Assembly: GCA_964397625.1 (NCBI GenBank)
Contig: CAYNJT010000010.1
Location: 12,229 to 76,228, forward strand
Direction of reading: 5' to 3'
Length of the DNA stretch: 64,000 bases
Origin: Leptolinea sp964397625
GTDB lineage: Bacteria; Chloroflexota; Anaerolineae; Anaerolineales; Anaerolineaceae
Shown: positions 42,660 through 50,248 of the stretch, in pieces
Numbering within the stretch: the first letter of the stretch is position 1
How the letters are laid out: each line of letters starts with the position of its first letter
The notes under the pieces: generated by a model
Databases searched by the model: none
What the model was told of the DNA's origin: nothing
What the model saw: the letters and a program-made list of their open reading frames with translations, nothing else
Position numbers and translations under genes: made by a program

Positions 42660-43156
42660 GCCTGCCCTTCCTCAAGCTGCTTATAACGGTAGGCATGACA
42701 GTGACAGATGGCAACAGCCAGGGCGTCGGCCGCGTCATCCGGCCGGGGAATGTCTGTGAGATTGAGCAGGGCTTTCACCATCAACTGTATCTGACTCTTA
42801 TCCGCGCCCCCGTAACCGGCGACCGCCTGTTTAATCTCCATGGGGGTGTATTCGGTAAGCGGCACGCGTCCCTGTGCCAGCGCCAGAAGGACAACACCTC
42901 TGGCCTGCCCCACTGCCAGCGCCGTGGTGACATTCCGCTGAAAAAAAAGCTTCTCCACAGCCGCGGTATCCGGGCTGTGGAGAGCGATGATTTTCTGAAT
43001 GTCTTTGTGGATGGAGAGCAGTCGATCTTCCGGTCGGGAATTCTTGGGGGTAGAGATCACCCCGTAGGTGACTGCTTCCAGATCGCCGTCAGGTAGATCC
43101 CGCACTAATCCATAGCCGGTCGTTGCCGTACCAGGGTCAATTCCCAGTACCAACAT
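42656..43156 (-). CDS. ruvC: Crossover junction endodeoxyribonuclease RuvC
   Basis: RuvC cuts Holliday junctions. The 166-residue protein has the RNase H-like motif VLGIDPGTATTGYG with catalytic Asp7, the Glu in AAVEKLFFQRNVTTAL, the QARGVVLLAL segment and the C-terminal acidic pair in RPDDAADALAVAICH. It starts 6 bases after yebC and overlaps the next gene by 4, matching the frequent yebC-ruvC order. Confidence 0.95.
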   Translation of the reverse strand: MLVLGIDPGTATTGYGLVRDLPDGDLEAVTYGVISTPKNSRPEDRLLSIHKDIQKIIALHSPDTAAVEKLFFQRNVTTALAVGQARGVVLLALAQGRVPLTEYTPMEIKQAVAGYGGADKSQIQLMVKALLNLTDIPRPDDAADALAVAICHCHAYRYKQLEEGQA

Positions 43157-43162
43157 GGCGGG

Positions 43163-43918
43163 TTATTCGTTCTCCAGAGCCGCCATGGCCTCCTCAGAGA
43201 TGTGTAAGTTGGATGACAATGATTGAACGTCATCCAGCTCTTCCAGGGCATCCAGCGTCTTCATTACTGTTAAAGTCTTTTCGACGTCCAGATCCATTTC
43301 CTGCGTGGGGATCATGCGCAGTTCCGCTTCTTCAATGGTGATTTTTTCGGCGCGCAAGCGATCGCTGATGGTTTTGAAAGCTTCCACCGGAGCAAAGATT
43401 TCAATTGAATCTTCTTCATTGGTGACGTCATCTGCGCCGCAATCCACGGCTAGTTCGAAAATCTTGTCGAAGTCATTCCCGGCTGCCGGAATGGAAAAAT
43501 ATGCGATGCGCTTGAATTGCCAGGCAACCGATCCGGTTTCGCCCAGGTTGCCGCCTGCGCGCGAAAGCACATGACGGATTTCCGCCACGGAGCGGTTGCG
43601 GTTGTCAGTGACCACTTCGATCATACAGGCCACGCCGTGTCCGGCATACCCTTCATAGGTGATCTGCTCAAAGGTGTTGCCTTCTTTGGATTCACCCGTA
43701 CCTCTTTTAATAGCCCGGTCAATATTATCTTTTGGCATGTTCTGGGCGCGCGCTTTTTCAACAGCAAGTCGCAGCCGGAAATTTGAATCAACATCGCCGC
43801 CGCCATCCCGCGCTGCCATGACGATTTCACGGGTAAGACGGGTGAAGACCTGACCGCGTTTTGCGTCAGCGGCCCCTTTTTTCCTCTTGATGGTGGCCCA
43901 TTTTGAATGACCGGACAT
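43163..43918 (-). CDS. yebC: YebC/PmpR-family transcription/translation regulator
   Basis: A 251-residue protein of the YebC/PmpR family; members bind DNA, and recent work on family members links them to ribosome rescue at proline stretches. The start MSGHSKWATIKRKKGAADAK is diagnostic, followed by FTRLTREIVMAARDGGGDVD, NMPKDNIDRAIKRGTG and the YEGYAGHGVACMIEVVTDNR segment. The three-domain length is normal. It heads the chain yebC-ruvC-trmH-ruvA and has its own -10 box upstream. Confidence 0.95.
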   Translation of the reverse strand: MSGHSKWATIKRKKGAADAKRGQVFTRLTREIVMAARDGGGDVDSNFRLRLAVEKARAQNMPKDNIDRAIKRGTGESKEGNTFEQITYEGYAGHGVACMIEVVTDNRNRSVAEIRHVLSRAGGNLGETGSVAWQFKRIAYFSIPAAGNDFDKIFELAVDCGADDVTNEEDSIEIFAPVEAFKTISDRLRAEKITIEEAELRMIPTQEMDLDVEKTLTVMKTLDALEELDDVQSLSSNLHISEEAMAALENE

Positions 43919-43973
43919 GGGTGTATTCTCCTACAATAATTCTGGGATAAGATTTCCAAAAGAACGGAAAAGA

Positions 43974-43979
43974 ATTATA
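43974..43979 (-). promoter_or_regulatory. -10 box of the yebC-ruv chain
   Basis: Reverse-strand TATAAT lies about 56 bases before the yebC start, in the 103-base gap after the pentapeptide gene. No good -35 box is seen at 16-18 bases. Confidence 0.4.
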
Positions 43980-44021
43980 TCATGAAAGGGAACTCACCTG
44001 ATTTTCGCTCTATCGCGCTGA

Positions 44022-44759
44022 TCACAGACCCCGGGCCGGGTTTTCTGGATCAAATATCTGGCCGTCGGGCATGATGGCTTCATCAAAATCCACACCGCTC
44101 AAGTCCACGTCGTTAAGGCAGGCGCCGGTAAGATTGGCACCGTTCAGATGGGCATTCTTCAGAATAGCGCCGGTCATATCCGCGTTTTCCAGATTGGCGT
44201 TTACCAGCCGGGCTCCCTGAAAGTTTGCACCTTTGAGGTTCCCCGAATTCAGGAAAGCTCCCCGTAGATTGGTGGCCTGCAGATTGGCACCCTGAAGGTC
44301 CACATTTTCCATATAGGCGGATTGCAGAATAGCGCCCCATAGATTGGCATTCTTCATCCGCGCGTTGATCAAATTGCAGGTGATCATGCGCGCCACCTCC
44401 CAGATCGAATCATCCGCCTGAATGCCTTCCAGGTCAGCATTTTCCAGGTTGGCGCCCTGCAGGTTGGCGCGCCACATGAACGCCCCTTTAAGTGATGTCC
44501 CTGCCAGAATGGTCTCTTTAAGAATGGCGCTTTGCAGGATGGCGCCTTTCAGGTTGGCATTCAGCACGACCGAGTTGCTAAGGTCGGCGCTGTTTAGAAT
44601 GGCTTCGCTCAGGTTTGACCCCGACATGCGCGCGTACTGAATCACCGCGCCTTTCAGGTTCATGCCGTGCAGATCGGCGTTCTCCAGGTCTTTTGCCGAA
44701 AGCTGGACCGGACCCTTCTGGTTAATCAGGTCGACAATTTGTTTTTCTGTGAATTCCAT
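44022..44759 (-). CDS. Pentapeptide-repeat protein
   Basis: The ATG at 44759 has AGGTG upstream. The protein (about 245 residues) has a short helical N-terminus (FTEKQIVDLINQKGPVQLSA), then about 36 near-perfect pentapeptides of the A(N/D)LxG type (ANLKG, ANLQG, ADLEG, AHLNG and so on) that would form a right-handed quadrilateral beta-helix. No signal peptide, so it is cytoplasmic. Some such proteins mimic DNA and bind gyrase, others have unknown roles; nothing here decides. A single -10 box TATAAT (reverse strand, 44859-44864) may drive it. Confidence 0.85.
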   Translation of the reverse strand: MEFTEKQIVDLINQKGPVQLSAKDLENADLHGMNLKGAVIQYARMSGSNLSEAILNSADLSNSVVLNANLKGAILQSAILKETILAGTSLKGAFMWRANLQGANLENADLEGIQADDSIWEVARMITCNLINARMKNANLWGAILQSAYMENVDLQGANLQATNLRGAFLNSGNLKGANFQGARLVNANLENADMTGAILKNAHLNGANLTGACLNDVDLSGVDFDEAIMPDGQIFDPENPARGL

Positions 44760-44901
44760 GCGCACCTTTAGGACTGTAATGGTTTTGTCATGGCGAAGTA
44801 ACAGATTTTTCCCACCGATCATAGTTGATTGTGGGCACGCTGAACAATGGTTGAGAAAATTATAACCTTATTAACAAAATGGGATTGATGAATTTTTCTT
44901 G

Positions 44902-44985
44902 TGGGGCGAGAGGGGGTCGAACCCTCACGATGTCACCATCGACGGATTTTAAGTCCGTTGCGTCTGCCGATTCCGCCATCGCCCC
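44902..44985 (-). tRNA. tRNA-Leu (anticodon TAA)
   Basis: Reverse-strand class II tRNA. The acceptor stem GGGGCGA pairs with TCGCCCC and is followed by discriminator A; CCA is not encoded. The anticodon stem ACGGA/TCCGT encloses loop CTTAAAA, giving TAA. The D arm GCGGAATCGGCAGACG and the T arm GGTTCGACCC are typical of leucine tRNAs, with a variable arm between. Confidence 0.95.
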
Positions 44986-44997
44986 ATGGGCTATCTT

Positions 44998-45025
44998 ATT
45001 TTATCCTATTCACTCTCTCCGTCAA
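44998..45025 (-). promoter_or_regulatory. Promoter of tRNA-Leu(TAA)
   Basis: Reverse-strand TTGACG (45020-45025) and TAAAAT (44998-45003) are separated by 16 bases, ending 12 bases before the tRNA 5' end. The layout copies that of the other tRNA-Leu. Confidence 0.65.
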
Positions 45026-45088
45026 GGAAAAAGGTTCCCCTCGACAGGCTCGGGGTGCGGCCCTCGACTGGATCGGTCTGCAGAGTAC

Positions 45089-45757
45089 TTAGTTCTCTTC
45101 CACCGGGAAGAACGACTTGACCCACTTGGCGTAGCGGGAATTTAGGCGTACCAGCGGCGAAGAGAGTTCGGCTTCCACCTTGCCCCGGCCGATCACCGCG
45201 CGCAGTTCATCCGCTGTATTGAAAGCAGGCAGGTTGATCCCCGCCCCGCCGATCTCATACAGCGAATGCGCGTCAGAGCCCACCGTGCCGGGTTTGCCGT
45301 GTTGGCCGGCGTATTCCATGGCCTGCAGGTTCCACTCGGGCTTGTAGCAGCGCGCGTTGAATATCTCGATGGCATCCACCAGGTCGATGATCTCTGCCAG
45401 GTCTTTCAGATCCCAACCCCGGTGTGGGTCGAACGGATGGGAAACGCTGACGAAAGCTCCCTGGTCGCGCAGCCGTTTGATGGCTTCCTTCGGTTCCAGG
45501 TCGCGGGGAACTTCACGGGTCACAAAACAGGCCAGCAATTCGCTGCGGCTGGTCTGTACTTCTTCCCCGACTATGATCAGGTCAGGGTCCAAGTCCTTGC
45601 AGCGCAGCGCGCCGCGAATGGTGTTATGGTCGGTCACCACCACGCGATTGATCCCCCGTTCCCGCGCGGTTTTGATCAATTCCGCCGGTTTGACCAGGCT
45701 GTCAGGTGAAGCGTCACTGTGGCAGTGGAAATCTACTTTGACGAGTTCTTCGGTCAT
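45089..45757 (-). CDS. PHP-domain phosphoesterase-like protein
   Basis: The ATG at 45757 has AGGGAT upstream; a longer start adds only a charged stretch. The 223-residue protein is a PHP metal-dependent hydrolase domain. It has VDFHCHSDASPDSLV (first His-x-His), VVVTDHNTIRGAL, the Glu in IIVGEEVQTSRSELLACFVT, VSVSHPFDPHRGWDL and TVGSDAHSLYEIGGAG. These are the metal ligands in order. Relatives include nucleoside 3',5'-bisphosphate phosphatases and histidinol phosphatases. Substrate unknown. It stands alone between a tRNA and the divergent psuG. Confidence 0.85.
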   Translation of the reverse strand: MTEELVKVDFHCHSDASPDSLVKPAELIKTARERGINRVVVTDHNTIRGALRCKDLDPDLIIVGEEVQTSRSELLACFVTREVPRDLEPKEAIKRLRDQGAFVSVSHPFDPHRGWDLKDLAEIIDLVDAIEIFNARCYKPEWNLQAMEYAGQHGKPGTVGSDAHSLYEIGGAGINLPAFNTADELRAVIGRGKVEAELSSPLVRLNSRYAKWVKSFFPVEEN

Positions 45758-45937
45758 TTCTGTATCCCTGATTCGATTTCTATTAATAAACACGCGTTTT
45801 CAGGCGCGGCAGTTGTTCACACTGGTATAGATTATACCCCAGCCGATGGGAGGGTTTTTACCGGCGTGATAAAATTGAATCATTCGTAATAACAAATACT
45901 GGTAAATCGGCATATGCTGGATAGGAGTTGGATATCC

Positions 45938-46867
45938 ATGGAATCACAGACGAATACCTATCAATTCAATCCATCCGTCGCGGCGGCTTTGCGCAACCAG
46001 CGTCCGGTTGTGGCGCTGGAATCCACCGTGATCACTCATGGGCTACCCGTGCCCACCAACCTGGAGCTGGCGCGCAGCATGGAACTGATCGTCACAGAAG
46101 GAAATGCCCAACCAGCCACAATTGCCGTGCTGGGAGGAAATGTGCATGTCGGGCTCGAGTCAACAGAACTTGAGAATCTGTCCAAAATGCGCGGAACGCA
46201 CAAGATCAGCGCGCGTGATTTCGGTCCCGCCGCCGCCAACCGCTGGGACGGTGGAACAACCGTTGCCGCCACGTTGATCGTCGCGCGAAACGCCGGCATT
46301 CGCGTTTTTGCCACCGGTGGTATCGGCGGCGTGCACCGCGGTTCCAATTTTGATGTCTCAGCCGACCTGATCGAACTGGGCCGCAGCCCGGTAGTAGTGG
46401 TCTGCGCAGGGGCGAAATCCATTCTTGACCTTTCAGCCACGCTTGAAGTGCTGGAAACCCAGGGCGTTCCGGTGATCGGATACGGGGTGGATGAATTCCC
46501 GGCCTTTTACTCCACCTCCAGCGGACTTCGCCTTGAATGCCGGGTGGATACCCCGGAAAAAGTGGCAGAGGTAGCCCGCGCCCACTGGGCATCTGGACTT
46601 CGCTCTGCCATCCTGGTGGTCAATCCGCCCCCACCGGCAGATGCCATTCTTCCCCAAACAGTGGAAGCCTGGATTTTACGCGCGGAAAAAGACGCCCATG
46701 CTGCCGGCGTCCATGGCAATGCTCTCACTCCCTACCTGCTTTCAAGATTGGCAGAAATCTCAGGAAACCAAACTTTGAAAACCAACCTGGCGCTATTGAA
46801 AAATAATGCTTCTCTGGCCGCGAAGATCGCCTGTGCCCTGTTCCCTGAAAAGAAGCAAATCATCTAA
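45938..46867 (+). CDS. psuG: Pseudouridine-5'-phosphate glycosidase PsuG
   Basis: PsuG splits pseudouridine 5'-phosphate into uracil and ribose 5-phosphate. Three catalytic residues known from the E. coli enzyme have clear counterparts: Glu28 in VALESTVITHGLP, Lys89 in HKISARDF and Lys160 in AGAKSILDL. The family stretch FATGGIGGVHRG is also present. Start at 45938 is preceded by GGAG ten bases away; ATG at 45914 is possible but adds eight residues not seen in relatives. The partner kinase psuK is not adjacent. A bidirectional terminator follows. Confidence 0.94.
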   Translation: MESQTNTYQFNPSVAAALRNQRPVVALESTVITHGLPVPTNLELARSMELIVTEGNAQPATIAVLGGNVHVGLESTELENLSKMRGTHKISARDFGPAAANRWDGGTTVAATLIVARNAGIRVFATGGIGGVHRGSNFDVSADLIELGRSPVVVVCAGAKSILDLSATLEVLETQGVPVIGYGVDEFPAFYSTSSGLRLECRVDTPEKVAEVARAHWASGLRSAILVVNPPPPADAILPQTVEAWILRAEKDAHAAGVHGNALTPYLLSRLAEISGNQTLKTNLALLKNNASLAAKIACALFPEKKQII

Positions 46868-46882
46868 ATTCTAAATAAACAA

Positions 46883-46923
46883 AAAGAGCCGCGTCGTTTT
46901 CATTTACACGCGGCTCTTTTTTT
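46883..46923. terminator. Bidirectional terminator between psuG and the Thr/Pro-rich gene
   Basis: AAAGAGCCGCGT (46883-46894) and ACGCGGCTCTTT (46908-46919) form a 12-bp stem with a 13-base loop. T-runs follow on the plus strand, and the A-run before it gives T-runs on the reverse strand. It serves two convergent genes. Confidence 0.88.
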
Positions 46924-46927
46924 CATT

Positions 46928-47956
46928 CTATGGAAGATATCCAGAAGAAGGCGTGCCTGTTACCGTAACCACAAGAACGTCGGGCATAAGGGTCTCAACC
47001 GTTTTTGTTGGTACAGTCGTGGTTGCCATTCTTGTCGGCCTGAGGGTGTTGGTTGGCTGCCGGGTTGCCAGTGTGGCGGCATTCGTTGGGATGGTCTGCG
47101 TCCTCGTGGGCATTAATGTCGCCGTCGGCCGCCGTGTACTGGTTGGCACAGGAGTGCGGGTGGGCAGCGGTGTGCGGGTGGCAGTAGGCGGATTGCCAGT
47201 TATCTTAAATTTTCCACCGGTAATATACTGGGTTCCCAGGAAGATTTGAACCTCATAGTCACCCGGCAGCCATTCTTCCGCCGGGATCAGACAGTCTGAA
47301 TAGCCATAGCCGCCCGTGCCGCCATCCCAGGGTTTTGTCTCTTCACACACAATATCACTCCCGCGCAGCCAGATGGCCGTCCATTGAGCGCCGTCCACCA
47401 TCTTGTCATAACTGAAAGTGCCATACAAATGGGAAACCGGGTTGGCAAATTCCACCAGAGGTTCAACCGGTAAATTGCCTTCAATCTTTCGGCTGAATTG
47501 CAGGCTGCTGAAGACCGCGTCAGCGCTGGGGGTTATCTTGCTCGTAAATCTTGTGGCAAACTGAGTGGGCAATTGAGGAGTTGGTGAAAACATCGGTGTC
47601 AATGTGATGGTTGGTGTTAATGTGATGGTTGGTGTTAATGTGATGGTTGGTGTTAAGGTAACAGTCGGCGTTAAAGTGATTGTGGGAGATGGTGGAAATA
47701 CCCGGTAAATTGCCGGTTCGGCGTAGCGGTTCAATGAAAAAGCAGCTACCCCTAATATCACCGCCAGAATGATATTGCGCCAGCCGCGCATGATCATTTC
47801 CTGCCTTTTGCGGAAGAACATCAACTTTAAACCGGCGCGTATAGACTGCAATCCGGCCAGCGCGGCAAGTAGGGCGCCGGCGGCGGAAAGAAAGAACAGG
47901 ACCTGCAAGGCGGTATCGATATCTAGATTAAGAGAAACGGGCATTCCGTTAACCAT
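46928..47956 (-). CDS. Membrane-anchored protein with TITLTP repeats
   Basis: A 342-residue protein with two N-terminal hydrophobic helices (about residues 15-40 and 57-75), then a Thr/Pro stalk made of six-residue TITLTP repeats. An extracytoplasmic domain of about 110 residues follows (FANPVSHLYGTFSYDKMVDG; WLPGDYEVQIFLG; two Cys). A second Thr/Pro/Arg-rich stretch (PTATRTPLPTRTPVPTSTRR) ends in a short hydrophobic piece. The middle domain resembles small beta-sandwich modules that Anaerolineae attach to kinases and lipoproteins. Function unknown. ATG at 47944 is an alternative start. Confidence 0.7.
   Translation of the reverse strand: MVNGMPVSLNLDIDTALQVLFFLSAAGALLAALAGLQSIRAGLKLMFFRKRQEMIMRGWRNIILAVILGVAAFSLNRYAEPAIYRVFPPSPTITLTPTVTLTPTITLTPTITLTPTITLTPMFSPTPQLPTQFATRFTSKITPSADAVFSSLQFSRKIEGNLPVEPLVEFANPVSHLYGTFSYDKMVDGAQWTAIWLRGSDIVCEETKPWDGGTGGYGYSDCLIPAEEWLPGDYEVQIFLGTQYITGGKFKITGNPPTATRTPLPTRTPVPTSTRRPTATLMPTRTQTIPTNAATLATRQPTNTLRPTRMATTTVPTKTVETLMPDVLVVTVTGTPSSGYLP
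47604..47693. repeat. 18-bp tandem repeats encoding TITLTP
   Basis: The unit GTGATGGTTGGTGTTAAT is repeated three times almost exactly and twice more with changes. On the reverse strand it encodes the TITLTP stalk. The identical copies suggest recent expansion or copy-number variation. Confidence 0.85.
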
Positions 47957-48052
47957 TCAGAAAAATGATTTTTGATTATAGCACGTACAGGTTCTTTTCC
48001 TGTTTTAAACCCTTGCATGGTGTAAAATCAATATCAACATGGAGATTCCGGT

Positions 48053-50248
48053 ATGGTAATGCAGCCCGGCACTGTTCTGAATAATCGCTACCGAATTATC
48101 TCTGTTCTTGGTCAGGGAGGTATGGGGGCTGTGTATCGCGCTGTAGACGAGCGCCTTGGCAGTCCGGTAGCGGTAAAAGAAAACTTAAATCTGGCGGATG
48201 AATTTGCCCGTCAGTTTAAGCGTGAAGCCGTCACGCTGGCCAGTCTTCGGCACCCGGCCCTTCCGAGAGTGGCCGATTATTTTGCCTATCCACGCCAGGG
48301 GCAATATCTGGTTATGGATTACATAGAAGGAGAGGACCTGCGGCAACGCATCGAACGGGCTGAACAACTACCTGACCGTGATGTGGTACTCATCGGCGAA
48401 GCTGTATGCGACGCATTAACCTACCTGCATACTCGAATTCCACCGGTAATTCATCGGGATATCAAACCGGGAAATATCAAGATCACTCCGACACAGAAAG
48501 TATTTCTTGTGGATTTTGGTTTGGTAAAACAGGATTATGCTGACCAGGCAACCACAACCGGCGCGCGCGCCATGACGCCCGGTTATTCACCCCCTGAACA
48601 GTACGGTACTGCCCGAACCGATGCCAGGACGGATATCTATTCACTAGCTGCAACCCTGTATGCTGCCCTTACCGGCGCCATTCCCGAAGACAGCATCACC
48701 CGGGCAACTCGAAATATCCCACTGACACCCATCCCGACGTTTGTCCCGCATTGCAACAAACGACTCGCCGTGGTCATTGAAAAAGGGCTGGAACTTAATC
48801 CCGCGGATCGATACCAGACGGCGGCTGAATTTCGCGCTGCCCTCTTGGCTTCTCTCGAACTGACTAAAAGTTTCCTGACACCACCGATGATCTCGGCACC
48901 GCCTCCAGATGCCGTGGACAGTATTCCTTTTAGTCAAGACCTGGATGAGATCTATTCTCCTCCTGAAAAAGAACTGATTCAGACTCCGCCACCACCGCCT
49001 GTGGAACCGCCTCCAGCCAGACCGGCTCTGCCCCCTGCCTCGCGCCCTAAACCTGGACAAAAAAGAGGGAAAACGAGAGTCTTTCTAGTTTCTGTTGTTT
49101 TGCTTTGTTTGATGGTCCTTGGATCTTTCTTTGTCCCCTGGAACAACCTTCCATCTTTCGTTCGGCCTACGGAGACCAGAATTGCACAGGTTAAATCCAC
49201 TGAAACAGTGAAACCAACTGCAATAAAAACCAGGACGCCATCACCTGAACCAACCGAAGAGGAAGAAACCACAAAACCCTCCGAAATTCCATCACAAACA
49301 CCTACCCGGCTTGTTCCGACAGAGATCGCCATTATCAATGCCAGTCCGACATCCGTTACCCAGGCACCTGTACTGGGTGGAAGTTCTGTGATCGCGTTTT
49401 CTTCGGAACGAACCGGTAATTTCCAGATCTGGTTGATGAATGTTGACGGCACCAATCAACGCCAGATCACAGGTATGGCCGATGGAGCCTGTCAGCCGGC
49501 CTGGTCTCCGGATGGACGGCGATTGGCATTCATTTCTCCCTGTAAAGGAAGAAAAGATATTTATCAGTACTCAAAGATATATATCTCCGATTCTGAAGGC
49601 AAAGATATTCGCGCACTTCCAATTCCACTAAATTCTGCCGGAGATTTCAATCCAGCATGGTCACCGGATGGCAAGTCTATCGCGTTCGCTTCACTTCGTG
49701 CCGACAGTAAATCACACTTGTTCTTGTATTCATTCGAAGATTCTTCTCTTAAACAGATTACGAGCGCAGCCTTCGGAGATATACAACCTGCCTGGTCTCC
49801 CAGCGGATTGCAGTTAGCATTTGTCCGCCAGTTCCCAAATTCTCAAATCTGGGTGACAGACCTAACTGGGAAGCAACAATTCCAGCATAGTCCGCCTGGA
49901 GCCGTAAAGAACTACTGGCCGGAATGGAGTATAGACGGTTCAATCATTTTCTATTCCCAAATGAGTCAGGATGCCGTTGTAGGTTATCTGGTTGGATTGT
50001 CATATGAAAACAGGGGAAAAAACCTGGAGTTCCGCATCCCTCCAATTGGCGCAACCGATATCGGACCAGTTGTGGAACCGGCCATTTCACCTGACGGCAA
50101 ATGGTTCAGCTTTGAAGGTTGGCCGGATGGAATAAATCACGATATTTATGTGGTTGGAGTTGACGGCTCGAACCGTCTTCGGTTGACTACCGACAAAGAA
50201 CGTGATTTTGGCCCTGCCTGGAAGCCATCAGGAATTCCGCCTTCATGA
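48053..50248 (+). CDS. PknB-like serine/threonine kinase with extracellular propeller
   Basis: A 731-residue transmembrane Hanks-type kinase. The kinase domain has glycine loop GQGGMG (20-25), Lys42 (VAVKEN), the helix-C Glu58, HRDIKPGN from 134 and DFG at 154-156. The activation segment AMTPGYSPPEQYG is complete, so it should be active. A Pro-rich juxtamembrane stretch and one helix (FLVSVVLLCLMVLGSFFV) follow, then a Thr/Glu/Pro linker. The outside is a TolB/PD40-like propeller with repeated 'AWSPDGRRLAF' and 'AWSPDGKSIAFASL' strands. GGAG lies 8 bases before the ATG. It overlaps the next kinase gene by 4 bases. Confidence 0.9.
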   Translation: MVMQPGTVLNNRYRIISVLGQGGMGAVYRAVDERLGSPVAVKENLNLADEFARQFKREAVTLASLRHPALPRVADYFAYPRQGQYLVMDYIEGEDLRQRIERAEQLPDRDVVLIGEAVCDALTYLHTRIPPVIHRDIKPGNIKITPTQKVFLVDFGLVKQDYADQATTTGARAMTPGYSPPEQYGTARTDARTDIYSLAATLYAALTGAIPEDSITRATRNIPLTPIPTFVPHCNKRLAVVIEKGLELNPADRYQTAAEFRAALLASLELTKSFLTPPMISAPPPDAVDSIPFSQDLDEIYSPPEKELIQTPPPPPVEPPPARPALPPASRPKPGQKRGKTRVFLVSVVLLCLMVLGSFFVPWNNLPSFVRPTETRIAQVKSTETVKPTAIKTRTPSPEPTEEEETTKPSEIPSQTPTRLVPTEIAIINASPTSVTQAPVLGGSSVIAFSSERTGNFQIWLMNVDGTNQRQITGMADGACQPAWSPDGRRLAFISPCKGRKDIYQYSKIYISDSEGKDIRALPIPLNSAGDFNPAWSPDGKSIAFASLRADSKSHLFLYSFEDSSLKQITSAAFGDIQPAWSPSGLQLAFVRQFPNSQIWVTDLTGKQQFQHSPPGAVKNYWPEWSIDGSIIFYSQMSQDAVVGYLVGLSYENRGKNLEFRIPPIGATDIGPVVEPAISPDGKWFSFEGWPDGINHDIYVVGVDGSNRLRLTTDKERDFGPAWKPSGIPPS

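Noticed and set aside
46953..47249. Plus-strand open frame rich in Val/Gly opposite the Thr/Pro-rich gene
   Set aside because: It is the antisense of Thr/Pro/Arg codons in a low-complexity region and has no independent support.
47604..47693. CRISPR-like direct repeats
   Set aside because: Repeats are 18 bases, contiguous without spacers, and encode a Thr/Pro stalk in frame.
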